From Penicillus capitatus (lineage: Eukaryota > Chlorophyta): a stretch of DNA of 64,000 nucleotides. Shown here one piece after another: positions 11,618-22,031 of this stretch; within the stretch, counting starts at the first letter, position 1, and every line of letters begins with the position of its first letter. The notes beneath the pieces were generated by a model, which worked only from the letters and a program-made list of their open reading frames with translations, searched no databases and was not told where the DNA came from. The stretch lies in contig OZ287694.1 of the NCBI GenBank assembly GCA_965649825.1, positions 682,001 through 746,000 of the forward strand, written 5' to 3'. A program made the position numbers and the translations under genes.

Positions 11618-13408
11618 ACGGAAGGCACTACTGCAAGCTACGTATGGTCTTGACGCATGGTATGTCATTGCCTATTCAACGGGGAAGAGCAGATCAGAGA
11701 TGCCGTCATAATGTCTGTCAAGATAATCATCTCCCGTTGCTTGGGCTGGGGGTCTGTCTGTCTGTCTCTGTTTCGGATGCATCTGCCATTTGACGGCTGT
11801 CATTTTTCGGGCATTATTTTTCATTGGTGCATGTATCGTAGAGTGTCGTGGTTCTGTCGAATGCTGAGCGAGGTGCTCTCTTCGTGGACCGTTTTTTCTT
11901 TTGAGTTTTCTCTCTTCAGATAACGAACGGCCAGATCAGATTTTGACTTGTTGACTGCAGGCGGTGGTCAACACAGTTAGCTTGTTACTGACTGAATAGT
12001 AAATGGTCTTGTCTCGTTGGTATGATGCACAACTCTATCATGGGACAGCACATTTTGGTTAACTGAGCAATGACAGTGCTCATCCAAGTCACTGTAAGTG
12101 TGTTTCTGTGTTCCAGTCAGCGTTCACCGAATGAATGTATGGCACAGCAGATGTGGTTGAAAGAGATCGGATTCTCAATATCTTGCCTAGAAAGTGGTTG
12201 GCTTGCTAAAGCACCGACGGTTAAGTGTCTTCGGCGTGTCGGAAAGGGCATCGATCTTCCTAGGCACGGATCTCGCACAACGGCCGATCTGCTTATGGCA
12301 CTTCGTTAAGAGATGCGCGGTTGCGTGTGAAATCGAGGTGTTGGTAAGTGACGAGTGGCATGGCATCCGCAAGGTGTCGCTCCAAAGCGTCGCGTTTGCA
12401 CTCTGTCTGTTGTGCGCGGGTTATGGGATGGCTTGACTGGAGTAGTTTGGTACGTCAGTCGGAGTTCCTTGCCGTCGTGGAAGGACTTCGCCTTTCTAAG
12501 TCTAGACTTTACTCAAACTCACGTCATTAGCTCAAATTGTTCAACACGAAACGGACAGAGACGGGTAGACGCACGAAAGTATCGACAGGAATGCCGATTC
12601 GTGGCTCGGCTCAGGGTTTTCTCCCTGTATCTCGTGCAGATTCTGCCTACCGGGTTAGTTACAGAACCGCGGTATGACGCCCGAAGGGCCACTCTACCAG
12701 AAGGGCGTCAAGGAAGTGACACTGGTCAAACGTCAACGCATTTTAGGAGAATTCTCTGCGAACACCATCGCTGCGTGGACACGGCGACAAGCAAAACGCA
12801 TAAGCAACGCGTCGAGGTCGGACTGTTGATTGAGCGGTTCAGAGCAGGACTGGACGTCCCTGGCCAAGCGGATGACATATCTGATCACTATTATTGTCTT
12901 TGTAGATTCAGGAAAGATCACACGGATCGAGGGATCGATCTAACAGCTGAGATGATCTTTGATGGCACTCGTAGGTAGATGATACCACACATCCTTCACA
13001 GTAGACCATATGATCGATCGTGCTGCTGAGACTCGTGCGTGGAACGTGCCAAACCGTTGCGACCTCAAAACGGCACATCAAGCATCGTGATGCAGACGGG
13101 CGGCACCTATCCATCTGGTTCAGTATGTGAATCGCTGAATCGGAAGAGATCGTTCTCGAAACATCTCCGTTAAAGGACGAAAGCCAGGGACCGTTGACAT
13201 GACGCCTATGGTGTTCTGCTATGTTCATGTTGTGTTGCTGCTTATGTCTTGGTTTAGGTGATGGCCTCTCACACGAGGCAACATCCCCTCTGTCCTCAGT
13301 TGGCAACTGTTGTAAGATGTGCGTCTTGTGGGAGAGGGTATCTTCGTCGCAGACCTAATTTCTCTCCTGTTCGACATCCGACTGAGTGACATACTCGCAC
13401 ATGGAAAA
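11618..13408. other. unassigned stretch with possible undetected exons
   Basis: Open frames on plus at about 12194-12436 and 12355-12978 look partly coding. An open frame at about 12672-12830 begins MTPEGPLYQKGVKEV. I could not join them into a gene or recognise a family. Confidence 0.3.
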
Positions 13409-13759
13409 ATGAGTTCCTTTCGATTCAATGCAGTAGACTCTGCCTCCATGACTGACGTACGGCTGGCTCTTCAAGATCGAAACGATGAACGCTGTTTTGT
13501 CCTCGACCGCATTCGACCCTTGTCGAAGAGACCAGAGGAGTGCGTTCGTTCTCCATGTCCGTTTGCCGTGTCCTGGAGTGTGCTCCTCTCGTTCGATGTC
13601 CAAAGCAATCCACCCACTTTGACGTTTGTTTCTACGGACCGTCGAAGGACGCGCCCCATAACGGTTGACGACCTGCTGTCAGCTCTTACACGCCGTTCAG
13701 GACCAGGAGTGAAGAAATCGGATGCCTTGTTAAATGGCGGAGGTCAAACTGTGTGGTAG
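13409..13759 (+). CDS. hypothetical protein, 116 aa
   Basis: A single open frame from ATG at 13409 to a stop at 13757-13759. The middle (LSFDVQSNPPTLTFVSTD) looks like folded protein sequence. There is no recognised domain, signal peptide or membrane segment. It precedes the four-helix membrane protein on the same strand by about 150 bp and could be an exon of a larger gene. A shadow ORF on minus (13355-13659) is no better supported. Confidence 0.35.
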   Translation: MSSFRFNAVDSASMTDVRLALQDRNDERCFVLDRIRPLSKRPEECVRSPCPFAVSWSVLLSFDVQSNPPTLTFVSTDRRRTRPITVDDLLSALTRRSGPGVKKSDALLNGGGQTVW

Positions 13760-13913
13760 AGATTCCGTAATGACGCCAGTCATCCACACGTATGGTAAAC
13801 GATTCCTTTAAACGCCCGCGGTTTATGGTTTTACGTCTTTTTGGTGGGATTCTGTTGCTTTCTTTCCTATTGTCCTGTGTCCCGTTGCCAAACCTATCTC
13901 TGTGATTATTACG

Positions 13914-14420
13914 ATGCAGACGCCTCTTTCCACCCTCGTCGAGGACGGCACCATCGTGCTCCGACTTCTGCAATGGGTTTGGTTTTCATCCTGTGTTCTG
14001 GCTGGATACTTCAGCCTTCAGTGTCTCCACACACTCGAGCCACTCGACGACCATTTTGAGACATTGAGCCATGCAGCTTCTGTTGTCTACGGTTTTGTCG
14101 TCGTCGGTCGCTGGATCGCCACGTTTTACTGGGGATGCTCTTGCACATCGATCTGCATCGCGAGCTTCACTCGCCAACATCACTGGATGCATCGATGCAT
14201 GCCGTGGCTGTCTTATATTCTATGTGCCTTCTTTGCGTCTTTTTTCGTCTCTGTTCCTATTTCGCTCTATTTCATGAATGATGAATCTGTGGTAGATCAC
14301 ATTGACAATGCTGTCTACTCAGCTGGCGGCCTGGTCGTGGCCTTCCACCTTTTGGGTCACCTGTGGAGTTTCTTTTCATGCCAGCAAGATAACACGATCG
14401 CCGTTGAGGGCGAACCTTGA
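13914..14420 (+). CDS. four-helix integral membrane protein of unknown function
   Basis: An intronless 168-aa ORF starting at the second in-frame ATG (13914); an upstream ATG at 13902 adds four residues. Four hydrophobic segments are evident: around LLQWVWFSSCVLAGYFSL (residues about 18-38), VVYGFVVVGRWIATFYW (about 59-78), LSYILCAFFASFFVSVPIS (about 98-118) and AGGLVVAFHLLGHLWSFF (about 137-155). The termini are short and acidic. No family was recognised. It sits in a cluster of small metabolic and membrane genes and does not resemble the multi-TM tails of the large surface proteins further right. Confidence 0.55.
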   Translation: MQTPLSTLVEDGTIVLRLLQWVWFSSCVLAGYFSLQCLHTLEPLDDHFETLSHAASVVYGFVVVGRWIATFYWGCSCTSICIASFTRQHHWMHRCMPWLSYILCAFFASFFVSVPISLYFMNDESVVDHIDNAVYSAGGLVVAFHLLGHLWSFFSCQQDNTIAVEGEP

Positions 14421-17400
14421 CAGCATCGATCCTCATTATATTCTTTGCCATTTTTTCGTAGTTAGGGGGGTTTGCATAAGAATCTCTGTCACCGTTTGAC
14501 AGAAAATCCGTCCTCAAGACTCTCGACCCAGCGCCGCTGTTTGCCAAGACGAAGAATGTCTTTTCGTTCAAACAGTGCAACCGTTTGTCCGATCTGATGT
14601 CATCTATTCCCAGTCCAATGTCAGTTCTTTTCTCTTCATTTTTTAGAGAGATGTTTTTCGCCGATCGGCAACAAACATTGTTTCTGTTCAGCAAACAGAC
14701 GAGTATGAATAAAAGAAGCTCGATTCTACGAAGCTGTCTCTCCAGAAAGTGTGACCGCACACTGCATCTCTCCCGATGAGAAACTCCACCATCGTTTCAT
14801 GCCATCTTCATGCCAATTTTAAACATCCAAGTTGAAAGATAACCGACCGACTCTAACGCGATTCGACCGACGACTCCTCTTTATCTTCGCACACCCGAGA
14901 ATAGCTGATAGTCTGCCAGGATACCAGTGGGTTCGAAAACCTTGCAGCATCGCTCTCTCGAAACTTCGGTCACGACGACTCGTCCGTCTCGAGGATGGCG
15001 TTGCGTTTTTCGTCAATTTGCAGCGTGCCGCTCAGGCGAAAACGCATTTTTCTCACAAACAATCCGTGAGCGACACACAGAATATGCGAAAGATGCAGGA
15101 TGCAGCTGAGGCGTGCGTGGCAGACGAGGGCCGACGATCATAAGCGAATCAGTCAAGCCTCTGTCAGTCACAGCAGCGCCATCTGTGGCAACGAATTCCT
15201 TTCTCGTCTCCGTCTGCTACGCACTCTACAGTAGCGAAGTCGCAGATACAGTAAATGTGTCAGAGGCGCCGTCCACCGCCAGCAACGGACAGTGACCGCG
15301 ACAACAGAGAGAGCACGAAGCGTCGTTGCGACAAAGAGTCCATGAGAACGGAAACCTGCGAGAGGCGCCCCGTTTTCACAGAATCGGACTGGCCTCCCCT
15401 CATCTCCGTCGCCGGATGCTTCGCAGCACAGACGATGACGGATTGTTCTATCGTCTTCGTAAGAAATCTGTTTGGCGAGTGGAAGCAGACGTATGGTACT
15501 CGCTGTCTTTGAGCTCTCCGGATGTGTCCGACCAAGCATCGAGTGCTCGAATCTTCTTTCCGAAGGACTAAGCTTCAGAGAGCTTATTGTTAGAGGCGTT
15601 CTATCGTTGGAGATAACAGCTAGACTCTCCACGTATGCCTCGAAGAGAGGAAGCTGAACGTGCTTAGGGGTGGTAGCCAACGACAGTGATCCACTTTGAA
15701 AGAAATGTTCAACTTTTATGGCTCGTGATGCCTTTCTCTGATGTCGATGGCGCGCGCGGTCGATTGTTGTTGCGTTCCGGCTGTCGTTTTAGGGCTGTGA
15801 GATCATACGGTAGGCGTCTTACATGCGAGACCACGATATCCGACAGTGTGAAAGTAAACCTTTAGTCTAAGTATGATTTCGTGAAAAGAGGTCGAGTGGC
15901 TTGTCCCGCAACTTTAGCGACTTATCTGCAGACAAGATTGCTCAGAAAGAAAAGTACAGGGAGAGATTCTAGTGGAACAGTAGAGAGGCTGTCATGGACT
16001 GTGAAAATTGCCAAACAGTCGTCGGCAAATGCAAAAGACGTCAAACAGTCGCCGGCGAAGTCGTCGAGGACGCACGGTGGGCGACGGAGAAAGTCGTCAA
16101 AAAGTCGCCAGGAGAGTCGTCGCGGGCGGGCTTACGTTGGAGACGGCGCGTTCTCGACTGTGGGGATCGACCCGAAGCGGATGGTGCAGTTGGACCAGTT
16201 CGAGAAGTACGACCGCGGGGGTTCGATACCTGCGCCGGACACAGAGGAGGGTTGTCCCATCAGAGTTGACCGGTTGTGTCTGGCGAGCCCGCGCCGAGTT
16301 GGATGGGTTACGGCGGGGAAAGGACAACGTCGCGCTGAGTTCGGGGGCCGACGACGATGGAGTCTCACCACCCGGACAAAAACTTTTGAATTTTTATTTA
16401 ACCGTCGCTTCTGTTCTTGCGCTCCTCCGCCTTCGCGAGTTCCGTCTGAGCCACGCAGTCGATTTCTGTCGACTCGATTCTGTCAAAGGTCGCGTTTGAC
16501 GACCGATTCGATTACAGCGGGGATGGCAGCGCCTCTTGCAACGCCGTTCGACAGTTCTTAGTGGTCCGTTTTGTGGTGAAATGCAACCCAATAGACAGAT
16601 GGGATCCGGTTTTGTCGTCAAGAACCATCCTTTCTGTAACATTTTGCGTGCAGCTTGCGGAGAGAGTGTAAAAGAGCATAAAGCACATTTTGTTACCCTG
16701 CGCGCCATCCACCGTAGCTGTCTTCCCGAACAACTGTGGCAGGATTGTTTTGTCGATGCGAGAGGTGATATTTGTTGCACACGTGGTCTTTGTTTAAGAA
16801 ACGGAATATCGGTAGATATCATCGTCAAGGGCGGACAGTGTGCGAGTTGTTGCAGATCATGCACGACAAGGGCCCTGTCGGGCAGGATTCCTTACAACGA
16901 GTCGCAGTTTCCCTTCGAACACATGATCATCTATTCAGTGTTGTCGTCTAACGAACGCGATCATCGTTCAACGTTTTGTGCTTCGTCCAGCGAACTTTGT
17001 TTATTTGCTTTACAAGGGTATTCACATTGTGCGATGCAGTTCTTGGCCAGTGTATCACAAAGTGGCATCATAAAGAATCCACCCACGTATGTGCTATCCA
17101 TTTACGAGAACAACATGTCTGAGCAGCGACCCCTTCGCTCTCTTCTGTCGACTTGATGGAATTCAGCCGACAAGCCGTCCTATTGCGTACACAAGTGCTT
17201 GCGGATCAGTTCTGGAAGTCCTTTCCAACAAGACAGGTTGTCCCTCTCCGTCAATTCCTTCATCCTTGGTGGCCTTTGGGGGAGTCTTGCTAAGATATTT
17301 CTGTGGAGTTTTTTCCATGACAGTATTCTGGGTGGTTCGTTCGAACACTTGAATCGACGTCGATGTTTTCTTTTTCCGCCTCTTCTTTTTTGGCTTTTCC

Positions 17401-18860
17401 GCATCTACTTCTTCGTCTGCAGTGAAGTCAGTATCATGAAAATAGCCCCCATATAAAGGTTCTTCCACTTCTCTTTCTTCATCTACTTCTGTATCAGAGC
17501 CGATACTGTAGTAGACTAGAAATTCCGCATCTATCTCGTCTTCGTCTTGCGCTTCCTCTGAATTCATTGCTTCTGCAATGCAGTTGTGATAAGTACGACT
17601 GACGACTCTTGAGTTACGAGCGAACCAGGAGCTTCTGGAAGCATCTCTATCTCTCCTTCGGAGTCTATCACCTCCTGGAGTCCGAAATCGTTTTCAAACG
17701 CGACCGCAATGACGCTCGCGTAACCAGGTGCAGATGCAGAAGCCAGAGGCGTCTGTGTGACACACAGAACGGCGTGAATTCCCTAGACGACCCCCAACGC
17801 TAAACCTTTTTTGTAGGTGTCCTGGAACACCGTCAGAAGAATTACACAGATTCTACCCATCCTTGAGCGCGTGTCGATTTTTACGAATTGCTGAGCTGCG
17901 AAGAACAAAGAAAGGTCCTTCATGTCAAATGAATCTGACCGGAGACTGTCAGTCTTACAAAGAGGCGTCCCAGACACCTGCGCCAAGCCAACTGGCATGT
18001 ACTTAAATGCTGTAAGGCGTCCATCTCACACTTTTTCATCGAGCCCGCGACTCACGGCAGCGACAAGACATCGCGATTAAGGACACTTCTCTTCTTTCAG
18101 CTTACGATATTCCCGTCTATTATTGCCACTGGCGATAATTTTAAGAGCTTTTAGGATAACGCGGGGAGAAAACATAGCTTTCGTCAAACCTGAAGGTAAG
18201 ATCAGGAGAACAAGGCGTGAAGCTCTTTCTCCCTCCGATACGGTTTGAGAAACCTTTCTACGACTGGGATCTCCTCCGAATGCTGCACTAGCTAACAACT
18301 CTAATCTTAGACGTCAGAAACTATTGGATTGATGTCCTTCCTCATCAACGCAGTAGTCTGCCCTTTGCGTCCCTTATAAGGTCCTCTGCGTGGACACGCA
18401 TTTCTCCCTCGCCGCCTTGGCCGGGGAGTGGAGGAGGAGCATTGTCACCGGAATCATCTCCGGGTTGGCTCATCTCACAAGCGCAGCGAAAGTCTTGAAG
18501 CAAGATAAGGATGGGCGAGGATATCAGGCCACGCCAAAGGTTGCAGCGAAGAGACAGCTAGTTACGATGATAACAAACAGCGAGTGTTTTGACAACTAGA
18601 ATCAGATTGTATCCGGTTCACAGACACAAGTGTAGACTCAGGTGTCAAGCGAAAGATGTTTTATGCATCCGAACCCTCGCTTAAATACTCAATCGCTGAT
18701 GGGACGACAGGAAAAATATATGAACTTCAAGAGTGAGTTCCCGGTGAGATTTTAGAAGCTTCCAAAGAACTTCAGTGCGAACTTCGTAAGAGCTCACTCC
18801 TAGTCATCGCGACTCAGCGGCGACGGTTAAGTCGCGGAGCTAGAGGCGCGAGAAACACAA
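14421..18860. other. long stretch without a confident gene
   Basis: Candidate ORFs include 15168-15680 minus (170 codons, ATG start), 15881-16561 plus (226 codons but GTG start and Lys/Arg/Ser-rich over an internal repeat), 16536-17156 plus (Cys-rich) and 17163-17567 minus. I found no domains. The 17163-17567 minus frame is strongly acidic, then has a KKKRRKKK nuclear-localisation-like run, as in an N-terminal exon of a nuclear or transposon protein. None is called as a gene. Confidence 0.35.
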
Positions 18861-18886
18861 AGTGACAGAAATGCCACTCATTACAA

Positions 18887-19250
18887 CGATGTCCCATTGG
18901 CGTCCCCTCAGAAGCGCACCACACATTGACAAGCGGAAAACACAGCTAAGGCGAGAAGTTCTGCCAACAGAAGATTCGCAAGGAGGCACAAGATTCATGA
19001 TGAATTGCGTGTGGGCGATCGAGTGTTAATGAAGATTCCTAAAAGGATGAGAAAAGAAGAGCCATTCATGACAAATTGGATGGGATCGTTGACGATCAAG
19101 CAAAGGATTTCTGGACAATTGTGGGTAATAAAGCACAGTCAGTTTTCGAATGCTCATGCTCACGATCTAAAGATGTTTTTATCAGATCTTCATTGGAGTT
19201 GGCAGGGAAGAGCCTATGAAGTCGATGATATGACGGATAGAGACAGATGA
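18887..19250 (+). mobile_element. Ty3/gypsy-like retrotransposon remnant (integrase C-terminal region)
   Basis: The plus frame reads HDELRVGDRVLMKIPKR, then EEPFMTNWMG, then QLWVI, and ends with HDLKMFLSD. This is the pattern of the SH3-like segment after the integrase core in Ty3-type polyproteins (basic and KVGDRV-like, then a conserved hydrophobic stretch). No protease, reverse transcriptase or LTR is visible nearby, so this is a decayed 3' fragment. The family call is by motif resemblance only. Confidence 0.5.
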
Positions 19251-19309
19251 GACATGCTAAGCGGTAAGATGACATCAAAAAACTGAGCTTGTCTCAAGAC
19301 AAGGAGAAC

Positions 19310-19765
19310 TCACTTTTTTCCCAATCTGCGCCGACGGTCTTCCTCCTCTCTGCGCCGACGGTCTTCCTCCTCTCTGCGCCGACGGTCTTCCTCCTCTCTG
19401 CGCCGACGGTCTTCCTCCTCTCTGCGCCGACGGTCTTCCTCCTCTCTGCGCCGACGGTCTTCCTCCTCTCTGCGCCGACGGTCTTCCTCCTCTCTGCGCC
19501 GACGGTCTTCCTCCTCCTCTCTGCGCCGACGGTCTTCCTCCTCTCTGCGCAAGCCTATATGAGTCTCTAATTTTGATTTAAACTGCTTCCAGACTGATCT
19601 CTCGTCTTCTTCATATGGTCCGTACAACTCGTGTGGGAGGTACGTGAGATATCCTTCCTTTGGCCTGACAAGACTCCGTGACCCGTGTGATTTCTCTGGG
19701 GTAAAAGGACTCCTAAGTAATCTGCTAATCTGCCGTTGCACCAAAGAATCTTCAATTGACAGCAC
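19310..19765 (-). CDS. charged coiled-coil ORF over the minisatellite, possibly the 3' part of the U-box gene
   Basis: Minus frame of 151 codons: a non-repetitive first half (containing SPFTPEKSHGSRSLV and LPHELYGPYEEDERS), then about nine REEEDRRR repeats forming a highly charged helix, ending RLGKK. It starts about 150 bp beyond the end of the U-box reading frame on the same strand. The DNA between encodes another Lys/Glu/Arg-rich stretch in a different frame, so it may be a downstream exon of the U-box gene. I could not find a splice junction that fits. Confidence 0.35.
   Translation of the reverse strand: MLSIEDSLVQRQISRLLRSPFTPEKSHGSRSLVRPKEGYLTYLPHELYGPYEEDERSVWKQFKSKLETHIGLRREEEDRRRREEEEDRRRREEEDRRRREEEDRRRREEEDRRRREEEDRRRREEEDRRRREEEDRRRREEEDRRRRLGKK
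19322..19556. repeat. 24-bp minisatellite, about nine units
   Basis: Tandem units of TCTGCGCCGACGGTCTTCCT plus CCTC (24 bp), with one unit carrying an extra 3 bp. On minus it encodes an eight-residue REEEDRRR repeat. The period is a multiple of 3 and the extra triplet keeps frame, which suggests it is or was coding on minus. Confidence 0.9.
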
Positions 19766-19911
19766 ATCCCGTACTACATCCTTGCCTTTCTGTCGTAGCT
19801 TCGATCAAGAGGTGTGTTGGCTTGGGATTTTGTAGAAGACTTCGGCAGACGCTCAGCGCTTGCTCGATCTTCTCGCTTCTTCCTCTCCTTATCCTCATTA
19901 ATGCACATCAA

Positions 19912-20979
19912 TCATCGGTGATGCACGACAGTGAAATGAATACATACGGGAGTAACAGCATTATCTGCACGTGCATGCTTACCGTGTTCTTCGTTCAATT
20001 CAGCCCCAAGAGGGTGTCGTTTTTCTGTCCCACTTTGGCGATCTTCTAACCCGTCGATTCCAACTGCGGAACTCACAAGACTTTTCGCCAACTGATTCGG
20101 AATCAGCTCTCCAGATCGGATTTCGGTTCTGGTTACAGGGTCCTTCTTATGTCCACGCCGCAGCCACTCCTCAATGCTGGCTCTTTCATAAGTGATACCT
20201 GAATCTTTCAGCATGACTGGGTCCTCCATGACCTGCTTGCTGATTGGACAGCAACGAAGCTGATCAAGAAGAGCAGCAGACAAATCTGAAGCCGTGGCCT
20301 GTTCTGTCTGCTTAAGTGATTCATTAATGGCGTCGATGATATGCTTCAGTTCGTACTCCAGTAGGCGGTCTTTATCTCTTCGCGCCTCGTGCATGTACTC
20401 CTTCAGCACAGCCAAGTCCTGCAATTTGACTTCGACTGTTCTGGAATGCTCCTTCATCATGTCGACGAGGACGGTCTTCATCTCTTCTGTTCCTTCCAGA
20501 TTCTTATTGAATGCCTTCTCCATTTCATCTTTCCACACCCTCGTCTGATGCGTCGATACCGCCACGCTGTTGAACTTGGCTTTGCGAAGGTTGTCTTGTA
20601 GGGCGAACATGCATTGGCGCATTTCTTCCATAGCCGGTAGAGTGGCCAGAGGTATTTTTTGCAGCGCGTGTTGCATCCTCTGGTTTACGTGCTTCAGCTT
20701 CTCGCTGTTTTTCGAAGCGAATATCATCCCTGTCAAAACTGTCGACTTACAACAGTCCTCTATGACTCGGTCTGCTTCATTAAGTGCGTCGAAGATGAGG
20801 TCCAGCGCCGCGAGCAGTGAAGGGTCATCCAAACGAAGCTGTTCCAGTCTCTGCAGAAATGGCTTCGTTTGTCCCGCCAAGGAGGCAAGCAGTTTGCATT
20901 CCTCGGCGTTTGTGACGGCGAGTGCGGCACGGTCGACGATTCTTTCGGCCACTTTTAGGGCCGCGCTTATGACATCCAT
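19912..20979 (-). CDS. U-box protein with an alpha-helical N-terminal domain
   Basis: From ATG at 20979 an open frame of 355 codons. Residues about 1-235 are predicted all-helical with amphipathic repeats (start MDVISAALKVAERIVDRAAL), resembling the four-helix-bundle N-termini seen in MLKL/HeLo/MCAfunc-type proteins. Residues about 245-310 are a U-box: CCPISKQVMEDPVMLKDSG followed by TYERASIEEWL, then the Pro-Val-Thr and IPNQLAKSL elements. U-boxes recruit E2 enzymes and mark E3 ubiquitin ligases. The frame past the U-box is of doubtful reality: GT donors at 20076 (GTGAGT) and 19982 (GTAAGC) suggest splicing to an unidentified 3' exon. A decayed paralogue is at 1607-2460. The HeLo-like assignment is inference from pattern. 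Confidence 0.78.
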   Translation of the reverse strand: MDVISAALKVAERIVDRAALAVTNAEECKLLASLAGQTKPFLQRLEQLRLDDPSLLAALDLIFDALNEADRVIEDCCKSTVLTGMIFASKNSEKLKHVNQRMQHALQKIPLATLPAMEEMRQCMFALQDNLRKAKFNSVAVSTHQTRVWKDEMEKAFNKNLEGTEEMKTVLVDMMKEHSRTVEVKLQDLAVLKEYMHEARRDKDRLLEYELKHIIDAINESLKQTEQATASDLSAALLDQLRCCPISKQVMEDPVMLKDSGITYERASIEEWLRRGHKKDPVTRTEIRSGELIPNQLAKSLVSSAVGIDGLEDRQSGTEKRHPLGAELNEEHGKHARADNAVTPVCIHFTVVHHR

Positions 20980-21695
20980 CGTGTTGCAGAGAAAGGAAAA
21001 TGATGGACGTTAACGATGCTACTGTGCCGTACGGACACTATCCGTTATGATCATCGAATGCATTGAAACACAGTGTTCAACTCTGTGAAGTCACCCTCGA
21101 GCATTCGGCCTGTTCGCGTTCCCTTCGTCAAAGCTGTAAATGGCGGTGTTCTTGTGGTGGACATGTTTTTCACCTCGCGGTTCGACGAACGCATGCGATA
21201 GGACGAATGATTGAATGAATTATACGAGATGGCGACTGTCGTTCGTGTGTGTCGTCTCTCCTGAACACATTTCATTGACATGACACTGACAGCCAGCGGC
21301 CAGCTCTGGCGTGTCTAGACTTATCTCCAGACTCCGACTCCACACCCATCGGGCTGACGTATAGAAGTGATGTGATGTCGGATATCCGTAGGAGAGAGAT
21401 GATGCCCACGCTTCGGTTTGCCTTCCTCATTTCACCAGCTTCGCTGTTCAATTTAGTTAAGTGATAAAGAATGAGGCAAAATCGAAGGAGACTGCAAAGG
21501 AATGCGTTGTTTTCTCCGTAGGTGTCGACCTTGGCAGACATGGTGGCAGACATGGTGGCAGACAATGGATAATGAAGTGGTGGAGATGCTTGTTAGATGT
21601 TGTAATGCCAAACCAGACACACCAATGCTGTACACATCACGTTCCTGCATGCCACTATGACTGAGTGCATGAATGTCGACAAGTGCGAGGATCAA
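20980..21695. repeat. 5' flank duplicated with 2461-2960
   Basis: Shares scattered but clear similarity with the flank of the decayed U-box copy. Includes three short tandem units of GGTGGCAGACAT at about 21530-21565. No confident gene. Confidence 0.45.
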
Positions 21696-22031
21696 ACAGA
21701 AAACGTGGCAGAGATTGAGTAGCTAAAGGTTTCGCCGTAAGCAAGAAGAGGAACCTAGATTCGACAGTTAAGTCCGCAAGCGCGTTTCTCGGATGGTAAA
21801 GAACGGCGAGATTGGGGTCGGAATAAGGCGAGGCTGAGCAGTATGCAAGTGGAAATCTTCTTATAGCCTTTTCGTCTTTTTGGACACTATTCTGAATGTC
21901 TCGTTAACCGTAGTTTCGCATGACAGGGAGCCAACAGTCCGAAAAGTGTTATTCTTTCAAAGAGATCTCTCATAACATGCGACAACCGTCTGTGATATGA
22001 ATACAAGGCTCGAGGCCATCGTTTGCGACGG

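Noticed and set aside
14272-14760. 162-codon minus ORF
   Set aside because: Half lies antisense to the four-helix membrane protein and nothing supports it as a gene.
16200-16250. tRNA-like GGTTCGATACC element
   Set aside because: No acceptor or anticodon stem could be paired around it.
16394-17567. Possible piggyBac-like transposase on minus (acidic N-terminal ORF followed by further minus ORFs)
   Set aside because: Only the acidic and basic N-terminal composition fits. No catalytic Asp motifs or terminal repeats were found in the following frames.
19289-19570. Plus-strand ORF of SAPTVFLL repeats
   Set aside because: It is the reverse frame of the minisatellite; the minus frame has a non-repeat N-terminal half and a longer open context.
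21453-21695. Protein-kinase subdomain IX-like peptide (RDVYSIGV) upstream of the U-box gene, partly shared with 2830-2930
   Set aside because: No other kinase motif lies nearby in frame. A short match of this kind can be chance, so it is treated as part of the duplicated flank.
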